NCBI GenBank assembly: GCA_937981555.1
Contig: CALJOK010000001.1
Coordinates: 1 to 64,000 of the forward strand
Reading direction: 5' to 3'
Length of the DNA stretch: 64,000 bases
Source of the DNA: an uncultured Saprospiraceae bacterium
Lineage (GTDB): Bacteria; Bacteroidota; Bacteroidia; Chitinophagales; Saprospiraceae
Part shown: positions 46,475 to 54,600 of the stretch, piece by piece
Layout: every line of letters starts with the position of its first letter
Numbering within the stretch: the first letter of the stretch is position 1
Program-made: the position numbers and the translations under genes
Notes under the pieces: model-generated
Seen by the model: only the letters and a program-made list of their open reading frames with translations
Database searches by the model: none
What the model was told of the DNA's origin: nothing

Positions 46475-46512
46475 AAAAAAACCGAAGCGTTGTATCACGT
46501 TTCGGTTTTTTT
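46475..46512. terminator. Bidirectional hairpin terminator
   Basis: AAAAAACCGAA pairs with TTCGGTTTTTT around a 14-nt loop between the convergent channel and lipoprotein genes, with A and T runs in both directions. Confidence 0.88.
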
Positions 46513-46533
46513 ATTGCTCTAAAAAAGAATCGA

Positions 46534-46890
46534 CTAATTATCAGGCGCACCTGCATCTATCCAACATTGAAATTGATCCAATTGAGTTTGAGTTAACGGA
46601 TCACCTGCTTTAGGCATAGTCATATCTGTGATGACTTGAGTTTCAAGAGTACCATCTTTTGCTAAAGTTTCTATACCTGCATATGTGGTATAATCTCCAT
46701 TGACAGAAGCAACATCATGACAACCAGAAGTATTACAACTATTTCCAAGAATAGTCGCAATAGTGGTAGAGAATTTTACGGTATCGCAATCTAAGCCTCC
46801 GTTACCATCACCATCATCATCTTTTTTACAAGATGCAACTGCAATAAGTCCTGTAATAAACAGGAAAAAGAGAAATTTACTTTTATTCAT
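46534..46890 (-). CDS. Small lipoprotein with a CX4CH haem-like motif
   Basis: This 118-residue lipoprotein has its lipobox at VASCKKDDD (Cys21) followed by an acidic, Gly-rich spacer. The mature part contains SCNTSGCHD, a CX4CH motif that resembles covalent haem c sites. A downstream MTMPKAGDPLTQTQLDQFQCWIDAGAPDN supplies a possible Met axial ligand and the closing helix seen in small cytochromes c. The overall pattern (CN.SGCH ... Y.GI ... MP..G..L ... W.DAGA) recurs in Bacteroidota as a lipid-anchored cytochrome-like domain. Whether haem is attached is not certain, because the spacing is four residues rather than two. It could transfer electrons at the outer membrane or in the periplasm. 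Confidence 0.8.
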   Translation of the reverse strand: MNKSKFLFFLFITGLIAVASCKKDDDGDGNGGLDCDTVKFSTTIATILGNSCNTSGCHDVASVNGDYTTYAGIETLAKDGTLETQVITDMTMPKAGDPLTQTQLDQFQCWIDAGAPDN

Positions 46891-47092
46891 TGTGCTTATA
46901 TTTAATTATTAGAATAATGCGCCTAAAGTAATAATTTTTCCTGAAAAAATAGATTTCGGTTCAATTCTTGAATTCTTCCTATTTAATATTCTTCAACAGC
47001 TTACCATCAAAATTTAAATAAAACCTTCCCTCCCAACCATTCATTTTCTCAATTGCCATTTTTTAACAAATAATAAACCTTGGAAAAGACCG

Positions 47093-47125
47093 TTGAGAAA
47101 ATGTCTAATTCATTCCTTACTTTTG
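47093..47125 (+). promoter_or_regulatory. Promoter of the PorP/SprF gene (TTG-N22-TACTTTTG)
   Basis: TTG (47093-47095) is followed after 22 nt by TACTTTTG (47118-47125), matching the Bacteroidota -33 and -7 elements. It lies inside the longest open frame upstream of the signal peptide, which supports the ATG at 47155 as the true start. Confidence 0.55.
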
Positions 47126-47154
47126 CGTTCTTAAAATTTTATTTAAAATCGATT

Positions 47155-48210
47155 ATGAAGCAATTTTATATTTTTATTCTAGCGATCTTCTTTTTAGTTG
47201 ATTTGTCTGCTCAAGACAAACACTTTTCTCAATTTTATTCTTCTCCTTTGACGCTCAATCCAGCATTGACGGGGGCTTATAATGGAAGATATCGTTTTTC
47301 TACTATTTATCGAGATCAATGGAGACGAGTAATTGATTCGCCATTTCGAACTTTTGCAACGGAATTAGATGTTCGGTTTAAAGTAAAAAGTAATTCTCAA
47401 TATAAAGATGCAGCAGCAGTTGGTTTGGTGTTTTTTCGAGATAAAGTAAGTGGAATTGATTTTGGAACACAACAAATTGCGATTTCTGGAGCGTATCACA
47501 AAGGGCTAGATTATGATAATAAGCAATTTCTGACTATTGGATTTCAAGGAGCTCTTTCTCAACGAAATGTGAATTATGAGCAACTTACTTTTGGAGATCA
47601 ATTTAATGGATTAGATGGTTATACTTTTGATACAGATGAAGATTTACCGGTCAATAATTTCTCTTATGGAGATTTGTCTGTAGGTATTAATTATGCATTT
47701 ACGCCTAAGGCAAGGAAATCTTTTTATGCTGGTTTTGCGATGCATCATATTACTCAACCTGATGTTTCTTTTTACAGAGATGAAGTTGATGCAGATGGTG
47801 AAAGTTTCGCTTCTGAAAAATTATATGCTAGATATTCCACTCAACTTAGTGCTGAACTTCCGGCGAGTGATATGCTTTCATTTTTACCAAGAGTCTTAAT
47901 AGCAAAGCAAGGGCCGCATTTGGAAATTAATGCTGGGGCTAATGTTCGATTTATGTTAAATGATTATTCTAATAATTCATTTTATGTAGGTGGTTGGTTT
48001 CGACCAGTTGCGAATGAAGAAAATAATTTAGGAATAGATGCCTTGGTTCTGATGGCAGGTTTGCAAAAAGGGAGCTTTTTATTTGGAGTGAGCTATGATG
48101 CAAATTTTCAAGATTTGACAAATTATCACCAAGGACAAGGAGCATTTGAATTATCGATCAGCTACTTTGGAGATTTTGAAAATGATAGTGTTTTGTGTCC
48201 TCGATTTTAG
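47155..48210 (+). CDS. PorP/SprF-family type IX secretion outer-membrane protein
   Basis: This 351-residue beta-barrel protein starts at MKQFYIFILAIFFLVDLSAQ, a signal peptide; the longer frame begins at a TTG and would put 25 residues before it. It shows the family opening DKHFSQFYSSPLTLNPALTGAYNGRYRFSTIYRDQW and ends FELSISYFGDF plus a short tail. SprF and PorP work with T9SS: SprF is needed for secretion of the adhesin SprB, and PorP is a translocon component. Genomes in this phylum carry many copies, often next to a giant adhesin. Here the SprB-repeat protein gene is 1.3 kb away on the opposite strand, so a partnership is possible. A single promoter and terminator flank it. Confidence 0.92.
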   Translation: MKQFYIFILAIFFLVDLSAQDKHFSQFYSSPLTLNPALTGAYNGRYRFSTIYRDQWRRVIDSPFRTFATELDVRFKVKSNSQYKDAAAVGLVFFRDKVSGIDFGTQQIAISGAYHKGLDYDNKQFLTIGFQGALSQRNVNYEQLTFGDQFNGLDGYTFDTDEDLPVNNFSYGDLSVGINYAFTPKARKSFYAGFAMHHITQPDVSFYRDEVDADGESFASEKLYARYSTQLSAELPASDMLSFLPRVLIAKQGPHLEINAGANVRFMLNDYSNNSFYVGGWFRPVANEENNLGIDALVLMAGLQKGSFLFGVSYDANFQDLTNYHQGQGAFELSISYFGDFENDSVLCPRF

Positions 48211-48235
48211 AAAGTCTTAATTTTATAGAGCAAAG

Positions 48236-48277
48236 AAAAATGCTTCCATATTTTTAAAAATATGGAAGCATTTTTTT
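48236..48277. terminator. Bidirectional terminator, 40-bp perfect palindrome
   Basis: 48236-48275 reads AAAAATGCTTCCATATTTTT followed directly by its exact reverse complement, then further T residues. It lies between the convergent PorP/SprF and VTC genes. Confidence 0.9.
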
Positions 48278-48913
48278 TTAGCCATTTACTAAATCAATTC
48301 CAGTTACATATTTTGAGCTCTTAGTCATTCGAAAAGGGAAGTGTTGAGTGATCCGATCTGTAGCTAAATCTAGTGCCTCATCATACTTTAATTCCATCAC
48401 AATTTCCTCATCCTCAATTCGATACGTATTGAAATTTGAATTATTTAGCAACGAAAAATAACGTAATTTTCGATCAAGTGTAATTCGGAATTTACCATCT
48501 GGCGTTCCAAAATAAGAGCGATGATATGAATTTAATAAAGTAGGATGGAGTGGAACTTTTGCTTCCGAAAGGTTTTGAATTTCTTTAAGAGTGAGATCAA
48601 GATTAGATAATTGGAAAGGAGCAATTGGATGAGAAATCTTATCTCCGAGCTGATTTGATTTGATTTTTATTTCAAAAACAGGTTTCTCAATTGCCTGTAA
48701 ATTTTCACCATACCAACGAACTCTAAATTTCTTTCGCTCCGCAATTCCCATTACATTTTCTTTAAATGTCGTCCAATCTGAAGTATCAAAGTAAATATTA
48801 TTGACCTGCCGATCTGGAAATATTTTTCGAAAACCAGCAGGGTGTAATCGAATAGATTGCTCCACTAAGGAATAGCTGAGATTTTCTATTTTATATTTTC
48901 GTTCGTATCGCAT
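48278..48913 (-). CDS. VTC-domain polyphosphate polymerase-like protein
   Basis: This 211-residue protein matches the VTC catalytic domain, which makes polyphosphate from ATP in yeast vacuoles and has bacterial homologues. MRYERKYKI opens the domain. The tunnel strands include VNNIYFDTSDWTTFKENVMG, ERKKFRVRWYG, KPVFEIKIK, and the late YFGTPDGKFRITLDRKLRYFS and IVMELKYDEAL. Basic and acidic residues at the expected tunnel positions are kept. No membrane segment is present, so it is cytosolic or membrane-associated by a partner; the DUF4956 membrane protein and CotH protein often found with such genes are not here. It lies 50 bp after ribBA with a hairpin between. Confidence 0.88.
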   Translation of the reverse strand: MRYERKYKIENLSYSLVEQSIRLHPAGFRKIFPDRQVNNIYFDTSDWTTFKENVMGIAERKKFRVRWYGENLQAIEKPVFEIKIKSNQLGDKISHPIAPFQLSNLDLTLKEIQNLSEAKVPLHPTLLNSYHRSYFGTPDGKFRITLDRKLRYFSLLNNSNFNTYRIEDEEIVMELKYDEALDLATDRITQHFPFRMTKSSKYVTGIDLVNG

Positions 48914-48921
48914 AGTTATTT

Positions 48922-48961
48922 TTAGATCGCTTCGCTGAAAAAATACAGCGAAGCGATCTAA
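48922..48961. repeat. Perfect 16-bp hairpin between ribBA and the VTC gene
   Basis: TTAGATCGCTTCGCTG (48922-48937) and its exact complement (48946-48961) enclose an 8-nt loop. It starts 3 bp after the ribBA stop codon. On the minus strand no T run follows, so it is more likely an operon-internal or processing hairpin than a terminator. Confidence 0.85.
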
Positions 48962-48963
48962 TT

Positions 48964-50121
48964 TTAATATCCAACATTTTCCACGATTTCCAAGCCATAT
49001 CCAATCAAACCAATTCTTCTTTTTGGACTATTCGTGATGAGTTTAATTTTGGTAACATTTAATTCTCGAAGGATTTGAGCACCAACTCCGTAGTCTCTTT
49101 GTTCCATACTTTGGGTTCCTTCGCCGAGTGTTTTTTCGCCAGTTTCTTTTTCTCTTTTTATTTCTTTTAAGTGGTTTAACAAAGAATCATCTTCATGATT
49201 ATGACGCATATAAAGCAACATTCCTTGTCCTTCTTTTTCGATCATTTCTAAAGATCGTTGCAATTGTGTTCCATAGCCTTTGAATAAAGTTCCTAAAATA
49301 TCGCCAGTATTTGTGGACGAATGAACTCGAACTAAAACAGGGTCGTCAATTTTCCATTCTCCTTTTTTGATCGCTAAATGCGTATCGCCAGTAGTTACTT
49401 GAGTAAATGCTACGACGTCGAAGTCACCAAATTTTGTTGACAATTCTACTTCCAATTCTTTTTTAATAATCCGCTCCGTTCGCATTCTATAAGCCACCAA
49501 ATCTTTGATACTAATCAATTTTAAATCAAACCTTTTGGCAATATCCATCAATTCTGGCAATCTAGCCATAGTTCCATCTTCATTCAAAATTTCCACCAAG
49601 ACACCAGCAGGGTAGAAGCCTGAAATTTTTGCTAAATCAATTGCAGCTTCGGTATGACCTGTTCGACGAAGTACTCCGCCTGACTTTGCTCGTAATGGAA
49701 AGATATGTCCAGGTCTGGCAAAATCAGTACTTTTTGTCTCAGGATTGATCATTGCTTTAATCCCTGTAGATCGATCATAAGCTGAAATTCCAGTTGTACA
49801 TCCTTGTCCAATTAAATCGACAGAAACGGTAAAAGCAGTTTCATGCAAAGCAGTATTTGACCTTACCATCATAGGTAAATCCAATTCGTCCGCACGATGT
49901 TCATCGATCGGCGTACAAATTAAACCTCGACCATGAGTTGCCATGAAGTTGATGATTTCAGGAGTGACGCACTCGGCAGCACATATAAAATCACCTTCAT
50001 TTTCACGATCTTCATCATCAACAACGATGATAACTTTACCTGCCTTGATATCAGCGATGGCCTCCTCAATAGTATTTAGATTTGTACTTTTTGTCTCTGA
50101 TTGATGCTCTGACATTATCAT
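48964..50121 (-). CDS. ribBA: RibBA: intact DHBP synthase with degenerate GTP cyclohydrolase II half
   Basis: This 385-residue protein is of the riboflavin pathway. The N-terminal half (about 10-215) is a complete 3,4-dihydroxy-2-butanone 4-phosphate synthase, with the acidic loop [39 protein letters not shown] and [23 protein letters not shown]. The C-terminal half looks like GTP cyclohydrolase II by fold and by [26 protein letters not shown]. The three zinc-binding Cys of that enzyme (HSEC...RCDCG) are replaced: [19 protein letters not shown] has none. The catalytic EGRGIGL stretch is also missing (YMRHNHEDD). The cyclohydrolase step therefore needs another enzyme. The domain may remain structural; comparable degenerate halves occur elsewhere in the phylum. 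No FMN riboswitch was recognised upstream. Confidence 0.94.
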   Translation of the reverse strand: MIMSEHQSETKSTNLNTIEEAIADIKAGKVIIVVDDEDRENEGDFICAAECVTPEIINFMATHGRGLICTPIDEHRADELDLPMMVRSNTALHETAFTVSVDLIGQGCTTGISAYDRSTGIKAMINPETKSTDFARPGHIFPLRAKSGGVLRRTGHTEAAIDLAKISGFYPAGVLVEILNEDGTMARLPELMDIAKRFDLKLISIKDLVAYRMRTERIIKKELEVELSTKFGDFDVVAFTQVTTGDTHLAIKKGEWKIDDPVLVRVHSSTNTGDILGTLFKGYGTQLQRSLEMIEKEGQGMLLYMRHNHEDDSLLNHLKEIKREKETGEKTLGEGTQSMEQRDYGVGAQILRELNVTKIKLITNSPKRRIGLIGYGLEIVENVGY

Positions 50122-50206
50122 ATTTTATGGTTTAAAATTTTTTGCAAGTTCTATTTTTGAGATTTGAAATCCGTTAAACATTTATAAAATCGAATGTTCT
50201 AATTTT

Positions 50207-51367
50207 TCAAATAATTAAATCTTCTAACTGTTTTCCATATTTTTCCCAACTAAAATTACTACGAATCCAATTCAATCCATTCGTACTTAAGTTTTTTTGC
50301 AATGCCTCATTTTTCAACAGCAAAGATATTTGTTCTTGACAACTTTCTTCATCATTTGCGATAAGAATTGATGTGCCATCTTTTGCTCCGATAGCTTTAT
50401 TGACTTGATCAGAAGTGATGCAAGGAATACCCATTGACATCGCCTCTAATATTTTGTTTTGCTGCCCTCTACCATAAAAAATAGGAGCGACAAAAATGTT
50501 GGCTGAAGCATAAGCTGTTCGAATATCTTCTACCCAACCTGTCACGTGAATATTTTCAGTAGCTAAATTTTTGATTTCCTGAGTTGGTCGTGCTCCTGCA
50601 ATCAAAAGTTTAATTTTAGGAAATTGTTTACGAAGTTTTGGAAGTATCTTTTTTGCTAAAAAAAGTGCCGCCTGTACATTAGGGTAGTAACCCATATTGC
50701 CAACAAAAGCGATATCATATTTCTTTTCAACTTCAGGCATTGGGGTGAAAAAATGAGTGTCCACGCCATTCGGTAAAATATGAATTTTCTCTTTCTCTAA
50801 AATTTTTAAATGTTGTCTATCTTGCTCAGAAATAATAGTGTGATGATCAAATTCGTGATATATAACTGACTCATAATTAGCAATTTGTATAGCATCCCGT
50901 TGAAATATTGCTTTTACAATTGGATTCGAATTCTCTGCTCTACGTTGCATTCCGATGGAAAATGCATCCATATAATCCAACGTTTTAGAGTAGGGTAAAT
51001 GTCGCACATATTCCGACATTCTGATGAGTTGACAATAGATATGATCGGGTTGAACTTGATGAATAATTTCTTCGAATCTTCGTTTTATTTTTTGATTAAA
51101 AAAATAACTTACTTCGAGCGGTGTTTTTCCCAAAAGTGATTTTATCGCACTCCATCGAGCACTATTTTTATGGATAGGAAAAACATGTACTGCTTTGCAA
51201 AACGTTTGAATATGTTTGAATGAATCATCCGAAACAGGTTCATCAACTAAAGATAATAAAGTGATTTCGTGACGTTGGGCGAGGTATTTTATTTGAAAGT
51301 AGAGTCGCAATTTGTCGCCCTTTTCAAGTGGGTATGGAAAGCGAGAAGTGACGACAACTAATTTCAT
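50207..51367 (-). CDS. GT4-type glycosyltransferase
   Basis: This 386-residue glycosyltransferase has the GT-B plan. The N-terminal acceptor domain opens VVVTSRFPYPLEKGDKLRLYFQIKYLAQRHEITLLSL. The C-terminal nucleotide-sugar domain has KYDIAFVGNMGYYPNVQAALFLAKKILP, IAGARPTQEI and the retaining-type FYGRGQQNKILEAMSMGIPCITS, with the ExxxxxxE-like pattern partly replaced. It resembles a glycosyltransferase group found near exopolysaccharide loci. Sugar donor and acceptor cannot be assigned. It shares strand and architecture with the enzyme at 51542, 174 bp upstream, and the two probably modify the same surface glycan or protein. Confidence 0.92.
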   Translation of the reverse strand: MKLVVVTSRFPYPLEKGDKLRLYFQIKYLAQRHEITLLSLVDEPVSDDSFKHIQTFCKAVHVFPIHKNSARWSAIKSLLGKTPLEVSYFFNQKIKRRFEEIIHQVQPDHIYCQLIRMSEYVRHLPYSKTLDYMDAFSIGMQRRAENSNPIVKAIFQRDAIQIANYESVIYHEFDHHTIISEQDRQHLKILEKEKIHILPNGVDTHFFTPMPEVEKKYDIAFVGNMGYYPNVQAALFLAKKILPKLRKQFPKIKLLIAGARPTQEIKNLATENIHVTGWVEDIRTAYASANIFVAPIFYGRGQQNKILEAMSMGIPCITSDQVNKAIGAKDGTSILIANDEESCQEQISLLLKNEALQKNLSTNGLNWIRSNFSWEKYGKQLEDLII

Positions 51368-51404
51368 TATTTTCGATAAAAGATTAATAGTTAGAATTTG
51401 ACTG

Positions 51405-51412
51405 CAAAAGTA
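51405..51412 (-). promoter_or_regulatory. Candidate -7 box (TACTTTTG) of the glycosyltransferase at 50207
   Basis: The minus strand reads TACTTTTG at 51412-51405, about 38 bp upstream of the start codon. The nearest TTG is only 13 nt further up, too close for a normal -33 element. Confidence 0.4.
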
Positions 51413-51482
51413 ACTTTTATCTTTTCAATAGACTTAATTCTGAATGAGGAATTTTGCATGACTTGGAAGGTTTTTAATTTAC

Positions 51483-51516
51483 AAGGGCTGTTAGCGCATT
51501 AAACGCTAACAGCCCT
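51483..51516. terminator. Hairpin between the two glycosyltransferase genes
   Basis: AGGGCTGTTAGCG pairs with CGCTAACAGCCCT around a 7-nt loop, 26 bp past the stop of the gene at 51542. The T tract on the minus strand is poor (ttgtaaatt), so termination efficiency is uncertain. Confidence 0.65.
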
Positions 51517-51541
51517 ATTTTATATTTCTATTTATTTTAAA

Positions 51542-52765
51542 CTATTTACTTAATGTCGGTTTCAAATCCAACATCTTAGCATATTCACCCTCCAATCGAC
51601 GAGCAATATTCAGATTGTCAAAATTCTCTGCTACAAACTCTCGAGCATTTCGACCGATAGTTTGCAATCGAATTTTATCATCTAAAGCAAAGGCAATATT
51701 TTCAATAATTGCTTCTGGAGTATCAGCAATTAAGACATCTTGTTGATGTTTTCCAGCAATTCCTTCAAGTCCTAATTGCGTACTTAAGACTACCTTCCCA
51801 AGTGCCATTCCTTCCAAAATCTTTGCACGCATTCCTCCTCCCGAAAGTAAAGGAACGACCATAATGGAATGCTCATTGATAAATTTTCCAGCATCTGGAA
51901 TTTCACCATAAACAATGACATTTTTCTTATTCAGATTCATCAACGAAGGAGGAGTGTGTCTCCCTGCAATGTGAAATTTTAAACTCGGAAAACGCTCAAT
52001 CAATCGATCCCACACATTATCCAAAAACCACATCAAACCTTCATAGTTGGGCATCCAATCCAAAGCTCCAATAAATGAAAGAGATGGAGCTTTATTATAA
52101 GTATCATAATTAGGCAAATAATCGTTGATATCTAAACCGATAGGAGTGACGACTCCTTTATTTTTATAACCTAATTTTTTGAAAAAATCTAAATCACGTT
52201 GTGTAATTGCCACCATCATATCATAGTTTTGCAATTGATCGACTTCGTATTTTTTAAGTTTTTTTGTTAAATGATTGATGTACCATTTTTTAGGAAAAAA
52301 GCGAGTATTATCAGCTATTCTTTGCCATATTTCAAACTCGACATTGTGTGCTCGCATAGCAATTTTAGCTTCCGAATATCTTCGAATAATTGGAATATAA
52401 TGAGCTAAATGTACCGTTTCAATTTGTACAACATCAAATTCTTCTGATTTTAATATTTCGATTAATTTTTGCTCAAAAGAGATAGAAATGAAACGTGAAA
52501 TATGGTAGGAATCGTCTGAAAAGAGATTTAAGAATGCATCGAATGGCTTGACTTCATTATCAACATCTGTAAAATGAATCGCTTGATATTGATTATAATC
52601 GGCAGGAAGTTCACCAATATTGAAGTAATGTTTTTTGGTATTCATGGTGAGCAGAGTAATCTGATTGCCCAACTGATTCAAAGCCTTACTCAAATATGTT
52701 ACCGCTATCGATTCCCCATCTTTCAATGGATAAGGAAATTTCTTACAAAGCTGTAGAATTTTCAT
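51542..52765 (-). CDS. GT4-type glycosyltransferase
   Basis: This 407-residue GT-B enzyme opens KILQLCKKFPYPLKDGESIAVTYLSKALNQLGNQITLLTM, with the Gly/Asp acceptor-side loop. FDVVQIETVHLAHYIPIIRRY lies in the middle of the N-terminal domain. The C-terminal domain has SLSFIGALDWMPNYEGLMWFLDNVW, FHIAGRHTPPSL and VVPLLSGGGMRAKILEGMALGKVVLSTQLGLEGI, which holds the donor-binding glutamates. It belongs to the group often annotated as sugar transferase in polysaccharide or PEP-CTERM loci. It is related to, but not a close copy of, the enzyme at 50207. The two may act in series on one glycan. No signal peptide is present; it works in the cytosol at the membrane. Confidence 0.92.
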   Translation of the reverse strand: MKILQLCKKFPYPLKDGESIAVTYLSKALNQLGNQITLLTMNTKKHYFNIGELPADYNQYQAIHFTDVDNEVKPFDAFLNLFSDDSYHISRFISISFEQKLIEILKSEEFDVVQIETVHLAHYIPIIRRYSEAKIAMRAHNVEFEIWQRIADNTRFFPKKWYINHLTKKLKKYEVDQLQNYDMMVAITQRDLDFFKKLGYKNKGVVTPIGLDINDYLPNYDTYNKAPSLSFIGALDWMPNYEGLMWFLDNVWDRLIERFPSLKFHIAGRHTPPSLMNLNKKNVIVYGEIPDAGKFINEHSIMVVPLLSGGGMRAKILEGMALGKVVLSTQLGLEGIAGKHQQDVLIADTPEAIIENIAFALDDKIRLQTIGRNAREFVAENFDNLNIARRLEGEYAKMLDLKPTLSK

Positions 52766-53179
52766 GTAGTCAATTATTTTCGTTTAAAGTCGCTCTCGCA
52801 CTCGTGTGAATAAAAACAATCTTAGCCAATTTTATTTAGCTAAGAATTCTAATGTTCGGTTGAAAATTAAAACGTTCTTTGACATTTTTCGTGGTCAAGT
52901 TAAAATTGAAATCAAAAATGACCGACGGAAGTGTTGATTTTAATTTTGGCTTGATTTAAAGCACGGAACGTGCTAAAGAACTAATTAATAATGTAGATCT
53001 TCTCTCTATAAATTTTACTTTAAACTTGAAAAAATAATTAACAGCTGAATTCGTATCAGCATATACAAATTTAAAAAAATAAAAAGAAGGATAAAAGGAA
53101 TTTGGGAAATGATGACGTTTTGAAGGCTAATTAATTTTGGATCTAAGGTATATTTAGGATTTGAAGTCAGAGAATTTTT
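52766..53179. other. Intergenic region with short inverted repeats
   Basis: About 410 bp without a gene. It holds a TCTTAGC...GCTAAGA hairpin (about 52832-52857), a 14-bp near-perfect inverted repeat of aaaattgaaatcaa with ttgattttaatttt (about 52900-52950), and a small GCACGGAACGTGC palindrome (about 52960). None has a clear function; no TAnnTTTG promoter was seen for the gene at 51542. Confidence 0.5.
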
Positions 53180-53542
53180 TTAATCTTCAATGATTTCAGT
53201 CTCAGGAGTCCAAGGAGGAGAAACGATGCATAGAAAAGTAAGGTTTATTTTGCCCTTGTTTTTAACATATTGTTCCACATTTTCAGGAACATAGATGATA
53301 TCACCTTTTTCGATAGTTTGCATTTTTCCATCAAGATGAATTTCTCCATTACCTGCTAAAATATAATAGGTTTCAGAATGCTTCAATCGATGAGGAAGAG
53401 ATTGTTCTCCTACTTTTAAATAGGCATGCGCTAAACTAAAATTAAGTGCTAGTGAATCGTTGGAAGGATGTAAAACTTCCTTTAGATGTGTATGGTCTCC
53501 AGCTAAAAACTCTGGAATATCTTTTAGTTTTTTATAAACCAT
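53180..53542 (-). CDS. Cupin-domain protein
   Basis: This 120-residue single-cupin protein shows motif 1 as SLPHRLKHSETYYILAGNGEIHLDG (His, His, Glu and Gly ligand positions) and motif 2 as KGDIIYVPENVEQYVKN, in which the usual motif 2 metal-binding His is replaced by Gln. Cupins of this size include small sugar-isomerase-like and metal-dependent enzymes, as well as sensors. No signal peptide is present, so it is cytosolic. It begins 13 bp after the DUF4249 gene on the same strand and is probably the last gene of the TonB-receptor transcript. Its substrate may be related to whatever the receptor imports, which is inference. Confidence 0.85.
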   Translation of the reverse strand: MVYKKLKDIPEFLAGDHTHLKEVLHPSNDSLALNFSLAHAYLKVGEQSLPHRLKHSETYYILAGNGEIHLDGKMQTIEKGDIIYVPENVEQYVKNKGKINLTFLCIVSPPWTPETEIIED

Positions 53543-53554
53543 TAGAGAAGTGAA

Positions 53555-54508
53555 TTACAGTTCAATTGGAATTTTTACCGTGCTTTTACTGTACCCTGCG
53601 AATATTCCATATCCATTTTTGATGTTACTATAAATAACGGTTGGATTAGAAAATGGGGTATTTTCTTGAGAAGATTGACGATAAACAGAAGTATAATATT
53701 TATAATATTCTTCTGAAACAGATCGTAATTCAATGATGATATTTTTAGGGAAATAGGTTGTATTTGTATTTAAATCTTCTGGTTTGTAGTAAAATAATGG
53801 TTGGAAAACAAATTCTTTTGATGTTCCATTGAAGGTTAAATCTTTGAATAAAATACCTCCATCTATTAAATTAAAATTATTAGCGATGTCATTATCAATT
53901 AATGAATATCCATCATTAGGAATAACTAATATTTGATTCTCTTGAACAGATGGCTGTGAAGAAACTACCTCTTGATAAAATGTAATTTGGTAGTAATTAG
54001 TCTCATCTGCTGGATCATCTAATTGCACTCCTACTCTAACTTCATAACTTACCGTCTCATTATCATCAGTAAGAGAAGAATTGATTTCACCAATGGATGA
54101 GTGCGAAATTTCGATAGCTTCTGGAATCGAACTTGATGCTGTAATTGGTTCTAAGCCATCTACTTCTACTTTTAAGGTATAGACTTGTTTTACTTTAGGT
54201 ATAACAACAGATGACTGATATTTAGTGTTAGCATCAGACGAGACATTTAAAGGTGAAATAGTCTCAACTAATTGATTATTCACACATATTTGAACATCTG
54301 CATTATTGATGATATTACTGACTAGTTTTGTTGAATTGATGGATTTACTTTTGGATAATTCCAGAATGAAAGGCTCATCAGGAGAAAAATCACACAAAAT
54401 TGCCAATTTCGAATCGACTTCATCAATATTTAATTGAACCTCCTTCTCACAAGTGGAGAAAAGAAGAAAAAGACTGGAAATGATAACTATATGTAATACT
54501 TTTTTCAT
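53555..54508 (-). CDS. DUF4249 surface lipoprotein
   Basis: This 317-residue lipoprotein begins MKKVLHIVIISSLFLLFSTC, with the lipobox Cys at residue 20. The mature part follows the DUF4249 pattern: KLAILCDFSPDEPFILELSKSKSIN, NNADVQICVNNQLVETI, YTLKVEVDGLEPITASSSIPE, and DETNYYQITFYQEV. Such lipoproteins are almost always encoded next to a TonB-dependent receptor and are thought to assist it at the outer membrane, as SusD does for SusC. Here the receptor gene lies 92 bp upstream and the cupin 12 bp downstream. The C-terminal GYGIFAGYSKSTVKI segment is also characteristic. Ligand unknown. Confidence 0.92.
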   Translation of the reverse strand: MKKVLHIVIISSLFLLFSTCEKEVQLNIDEVDSKLAILCDFSPDEPFILELSKSKSINSTKLVSNIINNADVQICVNNQLVETISPLNVSSDANTKYQSSVVIPKVKQVYTLKVEVDGLEPITASSSIPEAIEISHSSIGEINSSLTDDNETVSYEVRVGVQLDDPADETNYYQITFYQEVVSSQPSVQENQILVIPNDGYSLIDNDIANNFNLIDGGILFKDLTFNGTSKEFVFQPLFYYKPEDLNTNTTYFPKNIIIELRSVSEEYYKYYTSVYRQSSQENTPFSNPTVIYSNIKNGYGIFAGYSKSTVKIPIEL

Positions 54509-54600
54509 GCAAAATGTTATTAGTTGGAAAGATACAAAAAAATAGGATAAATCGTATTAAATTTAATTCTCTCCAAGTTTATGAACAGGAATTTTTATTT

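Noticed and set aside
47080-47154. TTG start for the PorP/SprF-like gene
   Set aside because: It would put 25 residues before a normal signal peptide, and a promoter-like pair lies within that stretch.
49000-50300. FMN riboswitch near ribBA
   Set aside because: The sequence upstream of ribBA is short and AT-rich, with none of the conserved RFN helices or AGGG...-type blocks seen.
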